64,000 nt of DNA from contig JBMNJE010000002.1 in NCBI GenBank assembly GCA_050951505.1, positions 62,001 through 126,000 on the forward strand, written 5' to 3'. Positions 15,912-24,876 of this stretch are shown one piece after another; within the stretch, counting starts at the first letter, position 1; each line of letters begins with the position of its first letter. The translations under genes were made by a program, and so were the position numbers. This DNA is from DUOA01 sp012839095. GTDB taxonomy: Bacteria > Bacillota > Clostridia > Caldicoprobacterales > DTU083. The notes beneath the pieces are model-generated. The model ran no database searches, was not told where the DNA came from, and saw only the letters and a program-made list of their open reading frames with translations.

Positions 15912-17389
15912 GGAGGAAACGCAGTCTTATTTCTCTGCTTTTAGTACTGGTTCTGCTGATCGGAGCTTATGTTTATTTAAGCAATCGGCCTGAAGAAGAG
16001 GAAGAAACAGAACCCAAGCAGGTCATTGATATTTCCAAGGTTGATCGGGAAAAAATAGTAAAAATTGCCCTGGAGAACAAGGAAACAGGAGAGCAGCTGG
16101 TTTTTGAGCAGGAAACCAGAACAATAGAGGGCAGTGAACAGAATTCCGATGAGGAAAAGGAACCAAAAACCGAAACTGTCTGGGTAACGACCAAACCCTA
16201 TGCTGTAGAATTGGTGCAATCAAAGGTAACCGATCTGGCTCGCAGCTTTTCCAGCTTAACAGCCAATTTAGTAGTGGAAGAGCAGCCGGAGGACCTTTCC
16301 ATCTATGGCCTTAAGGAACCCAAAGTTATTGCAACTGCCACTCTGGATGACGGTGAAACAATAGTACTCCATCTGGGCAACAAGACAGCCGATGGCAGCG
16401 GCTGGTACCTGATGAAAAAAGGGGATTCCAAGGTTTATACGGTAGGAACCTATCATGGTGATCGGCTCAGCTTATCCTTTTCGGATTACAGAAGCAAGGA
16501 TCTGGCAGTTATAGATCCTTTGAAGATGAACTATATGAGGATTACCGGAGCAGACAGGCGGGAAATCGAAATCGTAACCAATGATGATTTGACTGATGAA
16601 GAGGAAGCTTACGGACTGAATCTGTATTATATGATCAAGCCCTTTAAGAAGCCCAGAGGCGTGGATTCCACCAAACTGGGTGAACGGCTGGAGAAGGTTA
16701 CCAGTCTCAAAATTAAAGAATTTGTGGATGATCACCCAAGTGATTACAGCAAGTACGGTCTGGACGAACCAAAGCTGAACCTGCTCATTAAGGATCAAGA
16801 CGGCACAACCCTGGATTTATCCTTTGGCAGCAGCCTGGAAGACGGAACTATTTATTTCAAAACCGGCGATTCCGATGCAGTTTATCTAATGGATGAGTCT
16901 TCCATTGAATTCCTGAATTTTGCCCCCATGGATGTAGCTGACAAGTTTGCACTGCTTGTTAACATTGATGATGTGGATCAGGTGGTATTTGAAGGCCGGG
17001 GCAGAAGGCATACGCTGAGCATTGAACGGACTACAGTGGAAGCCGAAGAGGAAGGCGAAGAGGACAAAGAGGTCTCCACTTACTACCTGGATGGCAGGGA
17101 AGTGGAGGAGAAGCCCTTTAAGAGCTTTTATCAGAGCATAATCGGAATCGTTGTTGATACTGAAAAGGCCCATACAGCTGAGGGCAGGCCTGACCTTAAG
17201 CTCACTTATCACCTGAATAAGGGTACCCGGGACAGGCGCACAGTTGAGCTGATTCCCCATGATCAGGACTTCTACTCCCTGGTAGTGGATGGGGATATGG
17301 AATCTGAATTCCTGATTTTCCGCAACAGGCTGGATTGGGTATTTGGCGCATTGGATGAGTTTATTGCAGGTAGTGAGGACGCAGACTGA
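15908..17389 (+). CDS. DUF4340-domain membrane-anchored protein
   Basis: The 493-residue protein has a single N-terminal membrane anchor (about residues 7-26) followed by a very acidic linker (RPEEEEETEP) and a long external part. Two repeats of the DUF4340 pattern are visible: LSIYGLKEPKVIATATLDDG with LHLGNKTADGSGWYLM, and YSKYGLDEPKLNLLIKDQDG with LSFGSSLEDGTIYF. DUF4340 proteins commonly follow GldG in Firmicutes and Bacteroidetes clusters. An acidic insertion (EAEEEGEEDKEV, about residues 378-389) is present. It closes the operon before a strong terminator. Function unknown. Confidence 0.88.
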   Translation: MRRKRSLISLLLVLVLLIGAYVYLSNRPEEEEETEPKQVIDISKVDREKIVKIALENKETGEQLVFEQETRTIEGSEQNSDEEKEPKTETVWVTTKPYAVELVQSKVTDLARSFSSLTANLVVEEQPEDLSIYGLKEPKVIATATLDDGETIVLHLGNKTADGSGWYLMKKGDSKVYTVGTYHGDRLSLSFSDYRSKDLAVIDPLKMNYMRITGADRREIEIVTNDDLTDEEEAYGLNLYYMIKPFKKPRGVDSTKLGERLEKVTSLKIKEFVDDHPSDYSKYGLDEPKLNLLIKDQDGTTLDLSFGSSLEDGTIYFKTGDSDAVYLMDESSIEFLNFAPMDVADKFALLVNIDDVDQVVFEGRGRRHTLSIERTTVEAEEEGEEDKEVSTYYLDGREVEEKPFKSFYQSIIGIVVDTEKAHTAEGRPDLKLTYHLNKGTRDRRTVELIPHDQDFYSLVVDGDMESEFLIFRNRLDWVFGALDEFIAGSEDAD

Positions 17390-17450
17390 TACTGTCTGCT
17401 AAAGGAAATCAAAACTTATATGCGGCAAGGATAGCTTGCCGATAAACAGA

Positions 17451-17485
17451 ATACAGCCCTGGTGCAAGCCAGGGCTGTATTTTTG
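17451..17485 (+). terminator. terminator of the Gld-like operon
   Basis: A 12-bp hairpin, ATACAGCCCTGG / CCAGGGCTGTAT with loop TGCAAG, is followed by TTTTT. A second small hairpin, GGCAAG/CTTGCC, lies just before it at about 17424-17440. Confidence 0.92.
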
Positions 17486-17549
17486 GACAGCATTTAAGTT
17501 AAAAATTTGACAAATTCACTGCAATTTTGCTGGAATAGTAGAACAGTTT

Positions 17550-17558
17550 TGGTATAAT
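17550..17558 (+). promoter_or_regulatory. extended -10 promoter of the thuA-like operon
   Basis: TGGTATAAT with TATAAT at 17553-17558, 43 bases before the start at 17601. It shares the sequence TTTTGGTATAATGA with the promoter near 6750. TTGCTG at 17527-17532 could be a -35 with a 20-base spacer. Confidence 0.5.
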
Positions 17559-17600
17559 GAACTTAATACACCAGGAACATATACGACAGGAGGAAATGAG

Positions 17601-18272
17601 ATGAAACGTAAGGCATTGATCGTGCAAGGGGGATGGGAAGGCCATGAACCGGTAGAGGTATCGGAGATATTTCGCCAGGTATTGACCGAATCCGGATTCG
17701 AGGCAGAGGTTTCAGATACCCTGGATGCTTTCCTGGACAGGGACAAGCTGATGTCGCTGCACCTGATTGTACCGGTCTGGACCATGGGAAAGATTACCCA
17801 GGAACAGCTGCAGCCGGTTCTGGACGCAGTGGCAGGAGGAGTTGGGCTGGCAGGCTGCCACGGCGGCATGTGTGATTCCTTTCGTGAAAGCACAGAGTGG
17901 CAGTTTATGACCGGAGGCCAATGGGTAGCCCATCCCGGCAATGACGGTACACGCCATACCATCCACATAAGGCGCGGATCCAGCCCCATAGTGGAGGGCA
18001 TCGAGGATTTCGAGGTTGTTACCGAACAATATTATATGCATGTTGATCCTGCCAATGAAGTGCTTGCCACTACCCGGTTTCCGGTTGTGGACGGGCCACA
18101 TGCCACCAATGGTGTGGTGGATGTACCGGTTGTATGGACCAAGCGTTGGGGCAGGGGCAGGGTATTTTACAGTTCGCTGGGGCACCATGCAGACGTTGTA
18201 GCAATGGAGCAGCCGCTGACAATAATGAAAAGAGGCTTTCTGTGGGCGGCAGAAGGCAGGGATTTGGTCTAA
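17601..18272 (+). CDS. ThuA-family protein (trehalose-utilisation-like)
   Basis: The 223-residue protein matches the ThuA-like, glutamine-amidotransferase-fold family. Visible are ALIVQGGWEGHEPVEVSEIF at the start, GGVGLAGCHGGMCDSFRES in the middle (the nucleophile-elbow region) and WTKRWGRGRVFYSSLGHHADV near the end, all typical of ThuA. In rhizobia ThuA/ThuB act in oxidation of trehalose and related disaccharides through 3-keto sugars. It is followed 27 bases later by a Gfo/Idh/MocA dehydrogenase, the same partner type (ThuB), so the pair may act on a sugar. Substrate unknown. Confidence 0.88.
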   Translation: MKRKALIVQGGWEGHEPVEVSEIFRQVLTESGFEAEVSDTLDAFLDRDKLMSLHLIVPVWTMGKITQEQLQPVLDAVAGGVGLAGCHGGMCDSFRESTEWQFMTGGQWVAHPGNDGTRHTIHIRRGSSPIVEGIEDFEVVTEQYYMHVDPANEVLATTRFPVVDGPHATNGVVDVPVVWTKRWGRGRVFYSSLGHHADVVAMEQPLTIMKRGFLWAAEGRDLV

Positions 18273-18299
18273 GAAAGAGTTGGACAGGAGAGTGTAGAG

Positions 18300-19406
18300 A
18301 TGATAAGGAAAGTTAAGGTTGGAATCATTGGCTGCGGAAATATAAGCAGCATATATCTCAAAAACTGCACTGAAACATTTGGAGTTCTGGAAGTAGCAGC
18401 AGTTGCGGATCTTATTCCTGAGAGGGCTCAGGAAAAGGCTCAGGAGTATGGTGTACCCAAAGCATGTACAGTTGATGAACTGCTGGCAGATCCTGAAATT
18501 GAACTTGTACTTAATCTAACCATTCCCAAGGCTCATACCGAAGTGAATCTGGCTGCGCTTAATGCAGGAAAGCATGTATATGTAGAGAAACCACTGGCTG
18601 TTACAAGGGAAGACGGCAGAAAGGTTATCTCCCTGGCCAGGGAAAAAAACTTAATGGTAGGCTGTGCGCCGGATACATTCCTTGGGGGCGGCATACAGAC
18701 CTGCTGCAAGCTGATTGAGGATGGCTGGATAGGTCGTCCGGTGGCTGCAACAGCATTTATGACCTGCCGCGGACATGAGAGCTGGCATCCGGATCCGGAA
18801 TTTTATTATGAGCTGGGAGGAGGGCCCATGTTCGATATGGGACCATACTACCTGACAGCACTTATTGCCATGATGGGTCCGGTTCGGAGGGTAACAGGCT
18901 CTGCACAAAAAACCTTTGCGCAGAGAGTTATTACAAGTGCACCAAAGTATGGAAAACTAATCGATGTAGAGGTGCCTACACATGTGGCCGGGGTTCTGGA
19001 TTTTGAAAACGGGGCAGTGGCAACCATAGTAACCAGCTTTGACATATGGTCGGCACAGCTTCCCAGGATAGAAATTTATGGCAGCGAAGGCACACTAAGT
19101 GTACCGGATCCAAATTCTTTTGGGGGACCGGTGTTCGTAAGAAGAGGCGGAGCATCAGAGTGGTCCGAGATTCCCCTGACCCATGGATTCTCCGAGAACA
19201 GCAGGGGCATAGGAGCAGCAGACATGGCATTTGCTGTTCAGTCAGGCAGAGCCCATAGGGCCAATGGGGATATGGCCTATCATGTCCTTGATATCATGCA
19301 TGCCATTCAGGACAGTTCCGAAAGCGGCAGACATATTGAGCTGGAAAGCAGCTGCGATAAACCTGCACCTTTCCCGCTGGGAATGACCGCTGATAAACTG
19401 GATTAG
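18300..19406 (+). CDS. Gfo/Idh/MocA-family NAD(P)-dependent oxidoreductase
   Basis: The 368-residue enzyme has an N-terminal Rossmann fold (VGIIGCGNISSIYLKNC, about residues 7-23) and the Gfo/Idh catalytic motif HVYVEKPLAVTREDG (about residues 92-106, with the EKP lysine). The C-terminal sheet domain carries GGGPMFDMGPYYLTALIAMMGPV (about residues 173-195), the usual Asp/His-position segment, though here Tyr replaces the common His. It likely oxidises or reduces a sugar hydroxyl. It forms an operon with the ThuA-like gene upstream. A terminator follows. Confidence 0.9.
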   Translation: MIRKVKVGIIGCGNISSIYLKNCTETFGVLEVAAVADLIPERAQEKAQEYGVPKACTVDELLADPEIELVLNLTIPKAHTEVNLAALNAGKHVYVEKPLAVTREDGRKVISLAREKNLMVGCAPDTFLGGGIQTCCKLIEDGWIGRPVAATAFMTCRGHESWHPDPEFYYELGGGPMFDMGPYYLTALIAMMGPVRRVTGSAQKTFAQRVITSAPKYGKLIDVEVPTHVAGVLDFENGAVATIVTSFDIWSAQLPRIEIYGSEGTLSVPDPNSFGGPVFVRRGGASEWSEIPLTHGFSENSRGIGAADMAFAVQSGRAHRANGDMAYHVLDIMHAIQDSSESGRHIELESSCDKPAPFPLGMTADKLD

Positions 19407-19445
19407 CAGCCTGCTCCAATAGGAAAATACCATTGTATTGATATA

Positions 19446-19476
19446 AAAGTCTCCTATGATCATGGGAGACTTTTTA
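19446..19476 (+). terminator. terminator after the ThuA/Gfo-Idh operon
   Basis: Hairpin AAAGTCTCC / GGGAGACTTT (one mismatch-tolerant end pair) followed by TTTT, 40 bases after the stop. Confidence 0.85.
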
Positions 19477-19624
19477 TAACCAAATAATGGCTGTTTAACA
19501 GACTTCTTAAAATAATATGCTGAAAATTGCCGGGCAGGCAATCGGACAGCTGCTGAGTATGATACAATGTAAACATACAGATTCAAGATATAAAAGAACA
19601 AATACAGAAGGACGGGAAATCCTG

Positions 19625-20623
19625 ATGAGCCGCTCGTTTAAAAGGTTTTACTTAACTGCACTCTTTCCTTTAATTTTTCTCTCTGCTTATCCTGTTGCCA
19701 TGGGTACGGGTATAGCAGTGCTTTCCTTTCAGAACGGCAGAATTCTTCCGGAGTATTATGAGCAAACTGTCATTCCTTATGCAGCCGTATGTTCATCAAT
19801 TCTTTTGACCCTGCTGCTTTATCCGCTGCTGTCAAAACTCAGGAGATTTTCTCTTCCATCGGCTACTGTATTTGCTGCCGGGTTGTTTTTGGGACTGGAA
19901 TATTATATGGAGAATATTACCATACATTCCCCCGAGGCACTCTCAGCTTATAAATGGCAGCTGGAATCCCATATTGGATCCGCTGAAGCAACACAAGCCT
20001 TTCAAATGCTGTATGATAATACTTACAGAATCCATTATTATATAACATCCCTCATGCTCATCGTCCTTGTAATTGGCCTTATATACAGCTATGAAAACCG
20101 CATACAATCAGAAGAAGGCGGGAGAAAGAACCTGTTCAGGCTGCAGCTTATATTTACCATACTCTTTGTTGTATTCTGTGCCTTTGTAAATGCGGCTTCT
20201 TATCTGAGAAAAGTATCTTTTTTGACGGAAGCTGTTGATTATCTGATTTCCTTATCACCAACCCTTACAGTTTTCTTTAATCTTGTTATGAGCCTGGCCT
20301 TTGGCTTATATATGGCCGGTTTTCTGTCCGGTAAAAGAAGGCTTGTCTCAGTTTTTATTCCGGCTGCAGCAGCTATCCTGACTGCCGGCGCCATGTATTA
20401 CGGGGAGTACAGGATGCTGGACGGAATTCTGTATCGATTTGGTTATACAAAGGTTTTCCAGTCGCTGCCCTATACCATCGTAACTGCTGCAGATGCATTT
20501 GTCATACTGGGCTCAGGGGCTTTAACTGCCCTTTTTATAGAAACACTCTCTTTTTTCAGCAGGAAGGGCGAAAAGCCATCCCGTTTGCATGAAGAGAAGA
20601 ATGAAGGTACAATAATACAATAA
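19625..20623 (+). CDS. multi-pass membrane protein of unknown function
   Basis: The 332-residue protein has about seven to eight hydrophobic segments, starting with LTALFPLIFLSAYPVAMGTGIAV. I do not recognise its family. An upstream extension to 19517 is open but would cross a -10-like TACAAT (19563-19568), so I prefer ATG 19625. There is no strong Shine-Dalgarno right before it (AAGGACGGG is 10-18 bases upstream). Positively charged loops (KRR, RRFS) alternate with helices as expected for an inner-membrane protein. It sits alone between a terminator and argC, 26 bases before argC, so co-transcription is possible. Confidence 0.7.
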   Translation: MSRSFKRFYLTALFPLIFLSAYPVAMGTGIAVLSFQNGRILPEYYEQTVIPYAAVCSSILLTLLLYPLLSKLRRFSLPSATVFAAGLFLGLEYYMENITIHSPEALSAYKWQLESHIGSAEATQAFQMLYDNTYRIHYYITSLMLIVLVIGLIYSYENRIQSEEGGRKNLFRLQLIFTILFVVFCAFVNAASYLRKVSFLTEAVDYLISLSPTLTVFFNLVMSLAFGLYMAGFLSGKRRLVSVFIPAAAAILTAGAMYYGEYRMLDGILYRFGYTKVFQSLPYTIVTAADAFVILGSGALTALFIETLSFFSRKGEKPSRLHEEKNEGTIIQ

Positions 20624-20649
20624 TACGGAATGATTCGGAGGTCAGCATT

Positions 20650-21597
20650 ATGGGACACCGCATTTTTGTAGACGGACAGGAGGGGACTACCGGCCTTAAA
20701 ATTCAGGAGTATTTATCCGGGAGAGAGGATTTGGAGGTCCTTAAAATAGACTATGAAAAGCGGAAGGATATAAAGGCCAGAAGAGAGCTTTTAAATGAAG
20801 CGGATCTGGTTTTTCTCTGCCTGCCTGATGCTGCGGCAAGGGAAGCTGCTGCTTTGATTGAAAACAATCATACCAAAGTGATTGATGCCAGTACAGCTCA
20901 TCGCACAGACAGCGGCTGGGTATACGGACTTCCGGAGCTGGGCGAAGCTCAGAGAGAAAGAATCAGAAATGCTTCGAGAGTCGCTAACCCAGGCTGCCAT
21001 GCAACCGGATTCATTCTTTCTGTCTATCCGCTGATAAAAGCAGGAATCCTGCCAAAGGATTATCCGGTCAGCTGCACCTCTGTCACCGGCTACAGCGGGG
21101 GAGGCCGGAAACTGATAGCTGAATATGAAGCTTTGGAAAATCAGGATTACTTCAGAAGTCCAAAACCCTACGGTCTGACTCTGAAGCATAAGCATTTGCC
21201 TGAAATGATGCATATGACGGGTTTGGAGCATCCGCCCGTATTCCTGCCGATAGTGGCCGGTTATTATAATGGAATGGCAGTATCCCTTCCGCTGGCTGCC
21301 AGGGCTTTGAACAAAAATGCCGGCGCCAGGGAAATATGGGAGCTGCTGTCTGAATACTATGCTGATGAACCCTTTATACATATCGTGTCCTATCAGGATT
21401 ACAGCCTGCTGGATGAAAAAGGATTTTTGCATCCCGAAGCCTTAAATGGCAGCAACAAGGTGGAAATCTTTGTTTTCGGCCATGAAGACCAAATTCTTCT
21501 TATGGCCCGGTACGACAATCTGGGCAAAGGGGCATCCGGTGCAGCAGTCCAGAATATGAATCTTATGCTTGGCCTGCCTGAAACAGCAGGACTGTAG
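20650..21597 (+). CDS. argC: N-acetyl-gamma-glutamyl-phosphate reductase (type 2)
   Basis: ArgC reduces N-acetylglutamyl phosphate in arginine synthesis. The 315-residue protein is the short, type 2 form: it starts IFVDGQEGTTGLKIQEYL (NADP-binding loop), has VFLCLPDAAAREA and the active-site Cys in ANPGCHATGF (about residue 117), and then GYSGGGRKL. The catalytic His lies in KHKHLPEM (about residue 180-183). No other arginine gene is in the window, which is unusual since argC normally leads argJBD. ATG 20650 follows TCGGAGGTCAGCATT. Confidence 0.92.
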   Translation: MGHRIFVDGQEGTTGLKIQEYLSGREDLEVLKIDYEKRKDIKARRELLNEADLVFLCLPDAAAREAAALIENNHTKVIDASTAHRTDSGWVYGLPELGEAQRERIRNASRVANPGCHATGFILSVYPLIKAGILPKDYPVSCTSVTGYSGGGRKLIAEYEALENQDYFRSPKPYGLTLKHKHLPEMMHMTGLEHPPVFLPIVAGYYNGMAVSLPLAARALNKNAGAREIWELLSEYYADEPFIHIVSYQDYSLLDEKGFLHPEALNGSNKVEIFVFGHEDQILLMARYDNLGKGASGAAVQNMNLMLGLPETAGL

Positions 21598-21642
21598 AGT
21601 AAGGGGAGCAGTCGACAAAAGTCAGTCTGCAGGAGGTCGAAA

Positions 21643-21816
21643 ATGAGAACAGGAAGAAAACCTCTTATTATTTTTTGTATGTTATTTATTTTCGTCCTGA
21701 TAACAGGCATAGCACACGCCAGCTGGGCATATATCCCCTATGAACAGATGATAGCTGAGGCAGATGTCGTTTTGATAGGCGGTTTTATTAACAGATATTT
21801 TCCGGAGTCAGTATAG
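21643..21816 (+). CDS. short secreted peptide or truncated gene remnant (57 residues)
   Basis: The frame starts at ATG 21643 after AGGAGG (21631-21636) and ends at TAG 21814-21816. The peptide has a signal sequence (MRTGRKPLIIFCMLFIFVLITGIAHA) followed by SWAYIPYEQMIAEADVVLIGG. The last part looks like the first strand-helix of a larger secreted domain (an AD-VVLIG pattern), so I think it is the start of a gene that has lost its body. It could instead be a genuine small secreted peptide. Good ribosome site, but no terminator or partner that explains it. Confidence 0.5.
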   Translation: MRTGRKPLIIFCMLFIFVLITGIAHASWAYIPYEQMIAEADVVLIGGFINRYFPESV

Positions 21817-21861
21817 AGTATATAAACAACTTTGCCAACTCCTATCTTTGTGGTGATAAGC

Positions 21862-22707
21862 TTGAAAAAGAGCAGACGTCTCAGAAAAGCTGTTATAATC
21901 ATATTATTACTTGCCGGCTTTCTGCTTACCCCGGCAGGTGCATCGCTCAGAAGCTATGCGGTCATGGTGCCCTACAGCTGGATTCATCATGGAAACAGCG
22001 TACTGAAAAGAAACAATATAAGATTTGATATTCCCGGTGGCATCAGGACCAAGAAGGCAGACTGGTATCCTTTTGTTCTTACCTTTAATGATGACGACGG
22101 GCTGTCCTGGTTCCTGGAGGAGGAAGTGGAGTTTACCGTTCTGTATAATTTCGGGCATTACTTGATCCGGCAGGGCACGTCATCCTACTACAGCCCCGAC
22201 TCCCCCTACTACAGCAGCTTTTATGGAGGATACATAGTTAAACCAAAGTCGGAAGCGAGGAAATTCGGTTTTTTGGAGAACGGGGCTGTTGACAGTACGG
22301 CACTGGCCAGAGTACCGGAGTATGATCAGAAGTATCTGGTACTGTCTTCCCTTGGATGTCCGCCGGAGAAGAGAGTGTTCAGTCAGAATATTGTATCGGA
22401 ACAATATGACGTGGATTATGCTGGTTATCAGGGCTGGGTACGCCTGGATTCTGAGATTGAAACCAACAGCCCGGCTCATGAATCAAAAGAATTCATGAGG
22501 GGCTATCTGCAATATGGCCGGCCTTTGGGCAGACTTGACCATGATGAGGATTTCCCGGTCATTAATCTGAAAGGCAGGGCTTATATAAGATATTTCGATG
22601 AGCTCAAAGCCACAGTTGTACTTTTTATAATGGCTCCTGCCTGGACAACGGTTAATGAATGTGATGAGGAAATCCTGTCAAATACATTTATACTATATGA
22701 GGAGTAA
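21862..22707 (+). CDS. secreted protein of unknown function
   Basis: The 281-residue protein has a signal peptide: MKKSRRLRK, hydrophobic VIIILLLAGFLLTP, likely cut near AGAS. I chose TTG 21862, which has GGTGATA 5 bases upstream; an earlier TTG at 21832 lacks a ribosome site. The mature chain is rich in Tyr and Ser in one stretch (SSYYSPDSPYYSSFYGGY, about residues 113-130), then has beta-rich segments. I do not recognise a family. It follows the short gene remnant closely and precedes recD2 by 3 bases. Confidence 0.65.
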   Translation: MKKSRRLRKAVIIILLLAGFLLTPAGASLRSYAVMVPYSWIHHGNSVLKRNNIRFDIPGGIRTKKADWYPFVLTFNDDDGLSWFLEEEVEFTVLYNFGHYLIRQGTSSYYSPDSPYYSSFYGGYIVKPKSEARKFGFLENGAVDSTALARVPEYDQKYLVLSSLGCPPEKRVFSQNIVSEQYDVDYAGYQGWVRLDSEIETNSPAHESKEFMRGYLQYGRPLGRLDHDEDFPVINLKGRAYIRYFDELKATVVLFIMAPAWTTVNECDEEILSNTFILYEE

Positions 22708-22710
22708 AGA

Positions 22711-24876
22711 ATGCAGACAAAGATTTCAGGGGTAATTGAGAGGATTACTTTTGTTAATCCTGAGAATGGATATACAGTAGCCAAACTGAAAAGCAGGGGT
22801 TATTTTGACTTAATTACCGTTGTAGGAAATTTCCCCTCTGTTAATGTAGGTGCAATTGTATCCCTTAAAGGGGAGTGGAAGGTAGACTCCAAATACGGCC
22901 GGCAATTCATTGTCTCACACTTTGAAGAAAGGCTGCCGGCAACAGCGGCCGGAATCGAAAAATATCTGGGCAGCGGGCTTATTAAGGGAATTGGCCCTGT
23001 AAATGCCCGGCGGATTGTAAAGGCTTTCAAGGAGGATACACTGAGGGTAATAGAGGAGGAAACAGAGCGGCTCCTTGAGGTGGAGGGAATCGGTCCCAAA
23101 CGGGTAGAGATGATAAAAACAGCCTGGGAGGAGCAGAAGGAAGTCAAGAATATCATGATTTTTCTTCAATCCCATGGTGTATCCACTGCATACGGTGTAA
23201 GAATCTATAAAACATACGGCAATGACAGTATAAAAGTGGTGCAGGAAAATCCATATCAATTGGCTGATGATATTTGGGGTATCGGATTTCGAACAGCTGA
23301 CCGGATAGCTCAAAACCTTGGTTATGATATAAAGTCTTATAAAAGAATTCGATCCGGAATCCATTATGTGCTTAATCAGCTATCCAACGAGGGGCACTGC
23401 TTTGCATACCGCCGGCAGCTTCTGGAAGAAGCCGTTAAACTGCTGGAAGTGGAACCGGAACTGATTTCTTCCGCCATAGATGAGATGCTTAAAGAAGGTT
23501 CCCTGATTCCCGATGAGGAAGATGCACTGTTTCTGCCTGTTTTCTATCACAGCGAGACGGGAGTCGCAAGAAGGATAAACAAGATCAGGCAGGCCGATTC
23601 AATCTTCATACACAGCAATGTGGATCAGCTGCTGGCATCCATAGAAAAGAAAAACAGGGTCAGATATGATGAGATTCAGCGGGAAGCCATCCGGAAGGCC
23701 GGTTCCTGCAAGTTTATGGTTCTTACCGGAGGTCCTGGCACGGGGAAAACATTTACCACCTTGGGTATTATCTCTTTATACCAGGCACTGGGAGCCAAAA
23801 TTTTGCTGGCTGCTCCCACAGGAAGGGCGGCAAAGCGCATGTCCGAGGTTACGGGGATGGAAGCCAGGACCATTCACAGGCTGCTGGAATACAAACCTGC
23901 AAAAGGCTATTCCGTAAATGAGGACAACCCTCTGAAATGTGATGTCCTTATACTGGATGAGGTTTCCATGGTGGATTTGATCCTGATGTATAATCTGCTG
24001 AAGGCCGTCCCGGATGAGGCGGTTGTTATTCTTGTAGGGGATGTGGACCAGCTGCCATCGGTAGGAGCAGGCAATGTTCTTCGGGATATTATAGATTCCC
24101 AGGCGGTGGAAGTGGTCAGGCTGACAACCATCTTCCGTCAGGCCCGGGGAAGCATGATTATCACCAATGCCCATCGGGTGAATCAGGGTCAATTTCTTAA
24201 ATACTCCGGACCTAGAAACAGGGATTTTTTCTTTGTGGAAGAGGAAGAGCCGGACAGGGCAGCAGAAACTATTGTCTCGCTGGTAACCGAAAGGCTGCCG
24301 GGATACTACCGGGTTGACCCCGTCAGGGATATTCAGGTGCTCTGCCCCATGCTGAAGGGCTCCACCGGGGCTCACAATATCAATGGTTTACTGCAGGAAA
24401 GACTTGCACAAAAGAGCTCTTTCATCAAATACGGAGGCACCACCTATTATACAGGTGACAAGGTGATGCAGATTAAGAACAACTATGATAAAAATGTATT
24501 CAATGGCGATATAGGCTTTATTGAATCCATAGATCAGGAGGATCGCACAGTCAGCATCACTATGGATGACAGAACAATAGAATATGATTATACTGAACTG
24601 GATGAAATAATCCTGGCCTATGCATCAACCGTGCACAAAAGCCAGGGCAGCGAGTACCCCATAGTGGTTGCCCCTCTGTCCACCCAGCATTATATGATGC
24701 TGCAGAGAAACCTGCTATACACCTGCATTACAAGGGCCAAAAAGGTGTTTGTGCTGGTAGGGACAAAAAAAGCCGCTGCCATGGCAATACGCAACAATAA
24801 AATTGCAAAGAGGAATACCATGCTGGCGGGACGTATCGGAAACCTAAAATTCCCTTCCCCTGTAGAGCTTAATTGA
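22711..24876 (+). CDS. recD2: RecD2-type ATP-dependent DNA helicase
   Basis: The 721-residue protein is a superfamily 1B 5'-3' helicase of the RecD2 group found without RecBC. It has an N-terminal OB-like region, helix-hairpin-helix motifs (LGSGLIKGIGPVNARRIV and LLEVEGIGPKRVEMI, about residues 87-135), Walker A LTGGPGTGKTFTT (about residues 336-348), Walker B VLILDEVSMVD (about residues 411-421), GDVDQLPSVGAG and the C-terminal motif VHKSQGSEYPIVV. RecD2 acts in DNA repair and replication-fork handling. The 3' end overlaps the leftward permease gene by 33 bases. Confidence 0.95.
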   Translation: MQTKISGVIERITFVNPENGYTVAKLKSRGYFDLITVVGNFPSVNVGAIVSLKGEWKVDSKYGRQFIVSHFEERLPATAAGIEKYLGSGLIKGIGPVNARRIVKAFKEDTLRVIEEETERLLEVEGIGPKRVEMIKTAWEEQKEVKNIMIFLQSHGVSTAYGVRIYKTYGNDSIKVVQENPYQLADDIWGIGFRTADRIAQNLGYDIKSYKRIRSGIHYVLNQLSNEGHCFAYRRQLLEEAVKLLEVEPELISSAIDEMLKEGSLIPDEEDALFLPVFYHSETGVARRINKIRQADSIFIHSNVDQLLASIEKKNRVRYDEIQREAIRKAGSCKFMVLTGGPGTGKTFTTLGIISLYQALGAKILLAAPTGRAAKRMSEVTGMEARTIHRLLEYKPAKGYSVNEDNPLKCDVLILDEVSMVDLILMYNLLKAVPDEAVVILVGDVDQLPSVGAGNVLRDIIDSQAVEVVRLTTIFRQARGSMIITNAHRVNQGQFLKYSGPRNRDFFFVEEEEPDRAAETIVSLVTERLPGYYRVDPVRDIQVLCPMLKGSTGAHNINGLLQERLAQKSSFIKYGGTTYYTGDKVMQIKNNYDKNVFNGDIGFIESIDQEDRTVSITMDDRTIEYDYTELDEIILAYASTVHKSQGSEYPIVVAPLSTQHYMMLQRNLLYTCITRAKKVFVLVGTKKAAAMAIRNNKIAKRNTMLAGRIGNLKFPSPVELN

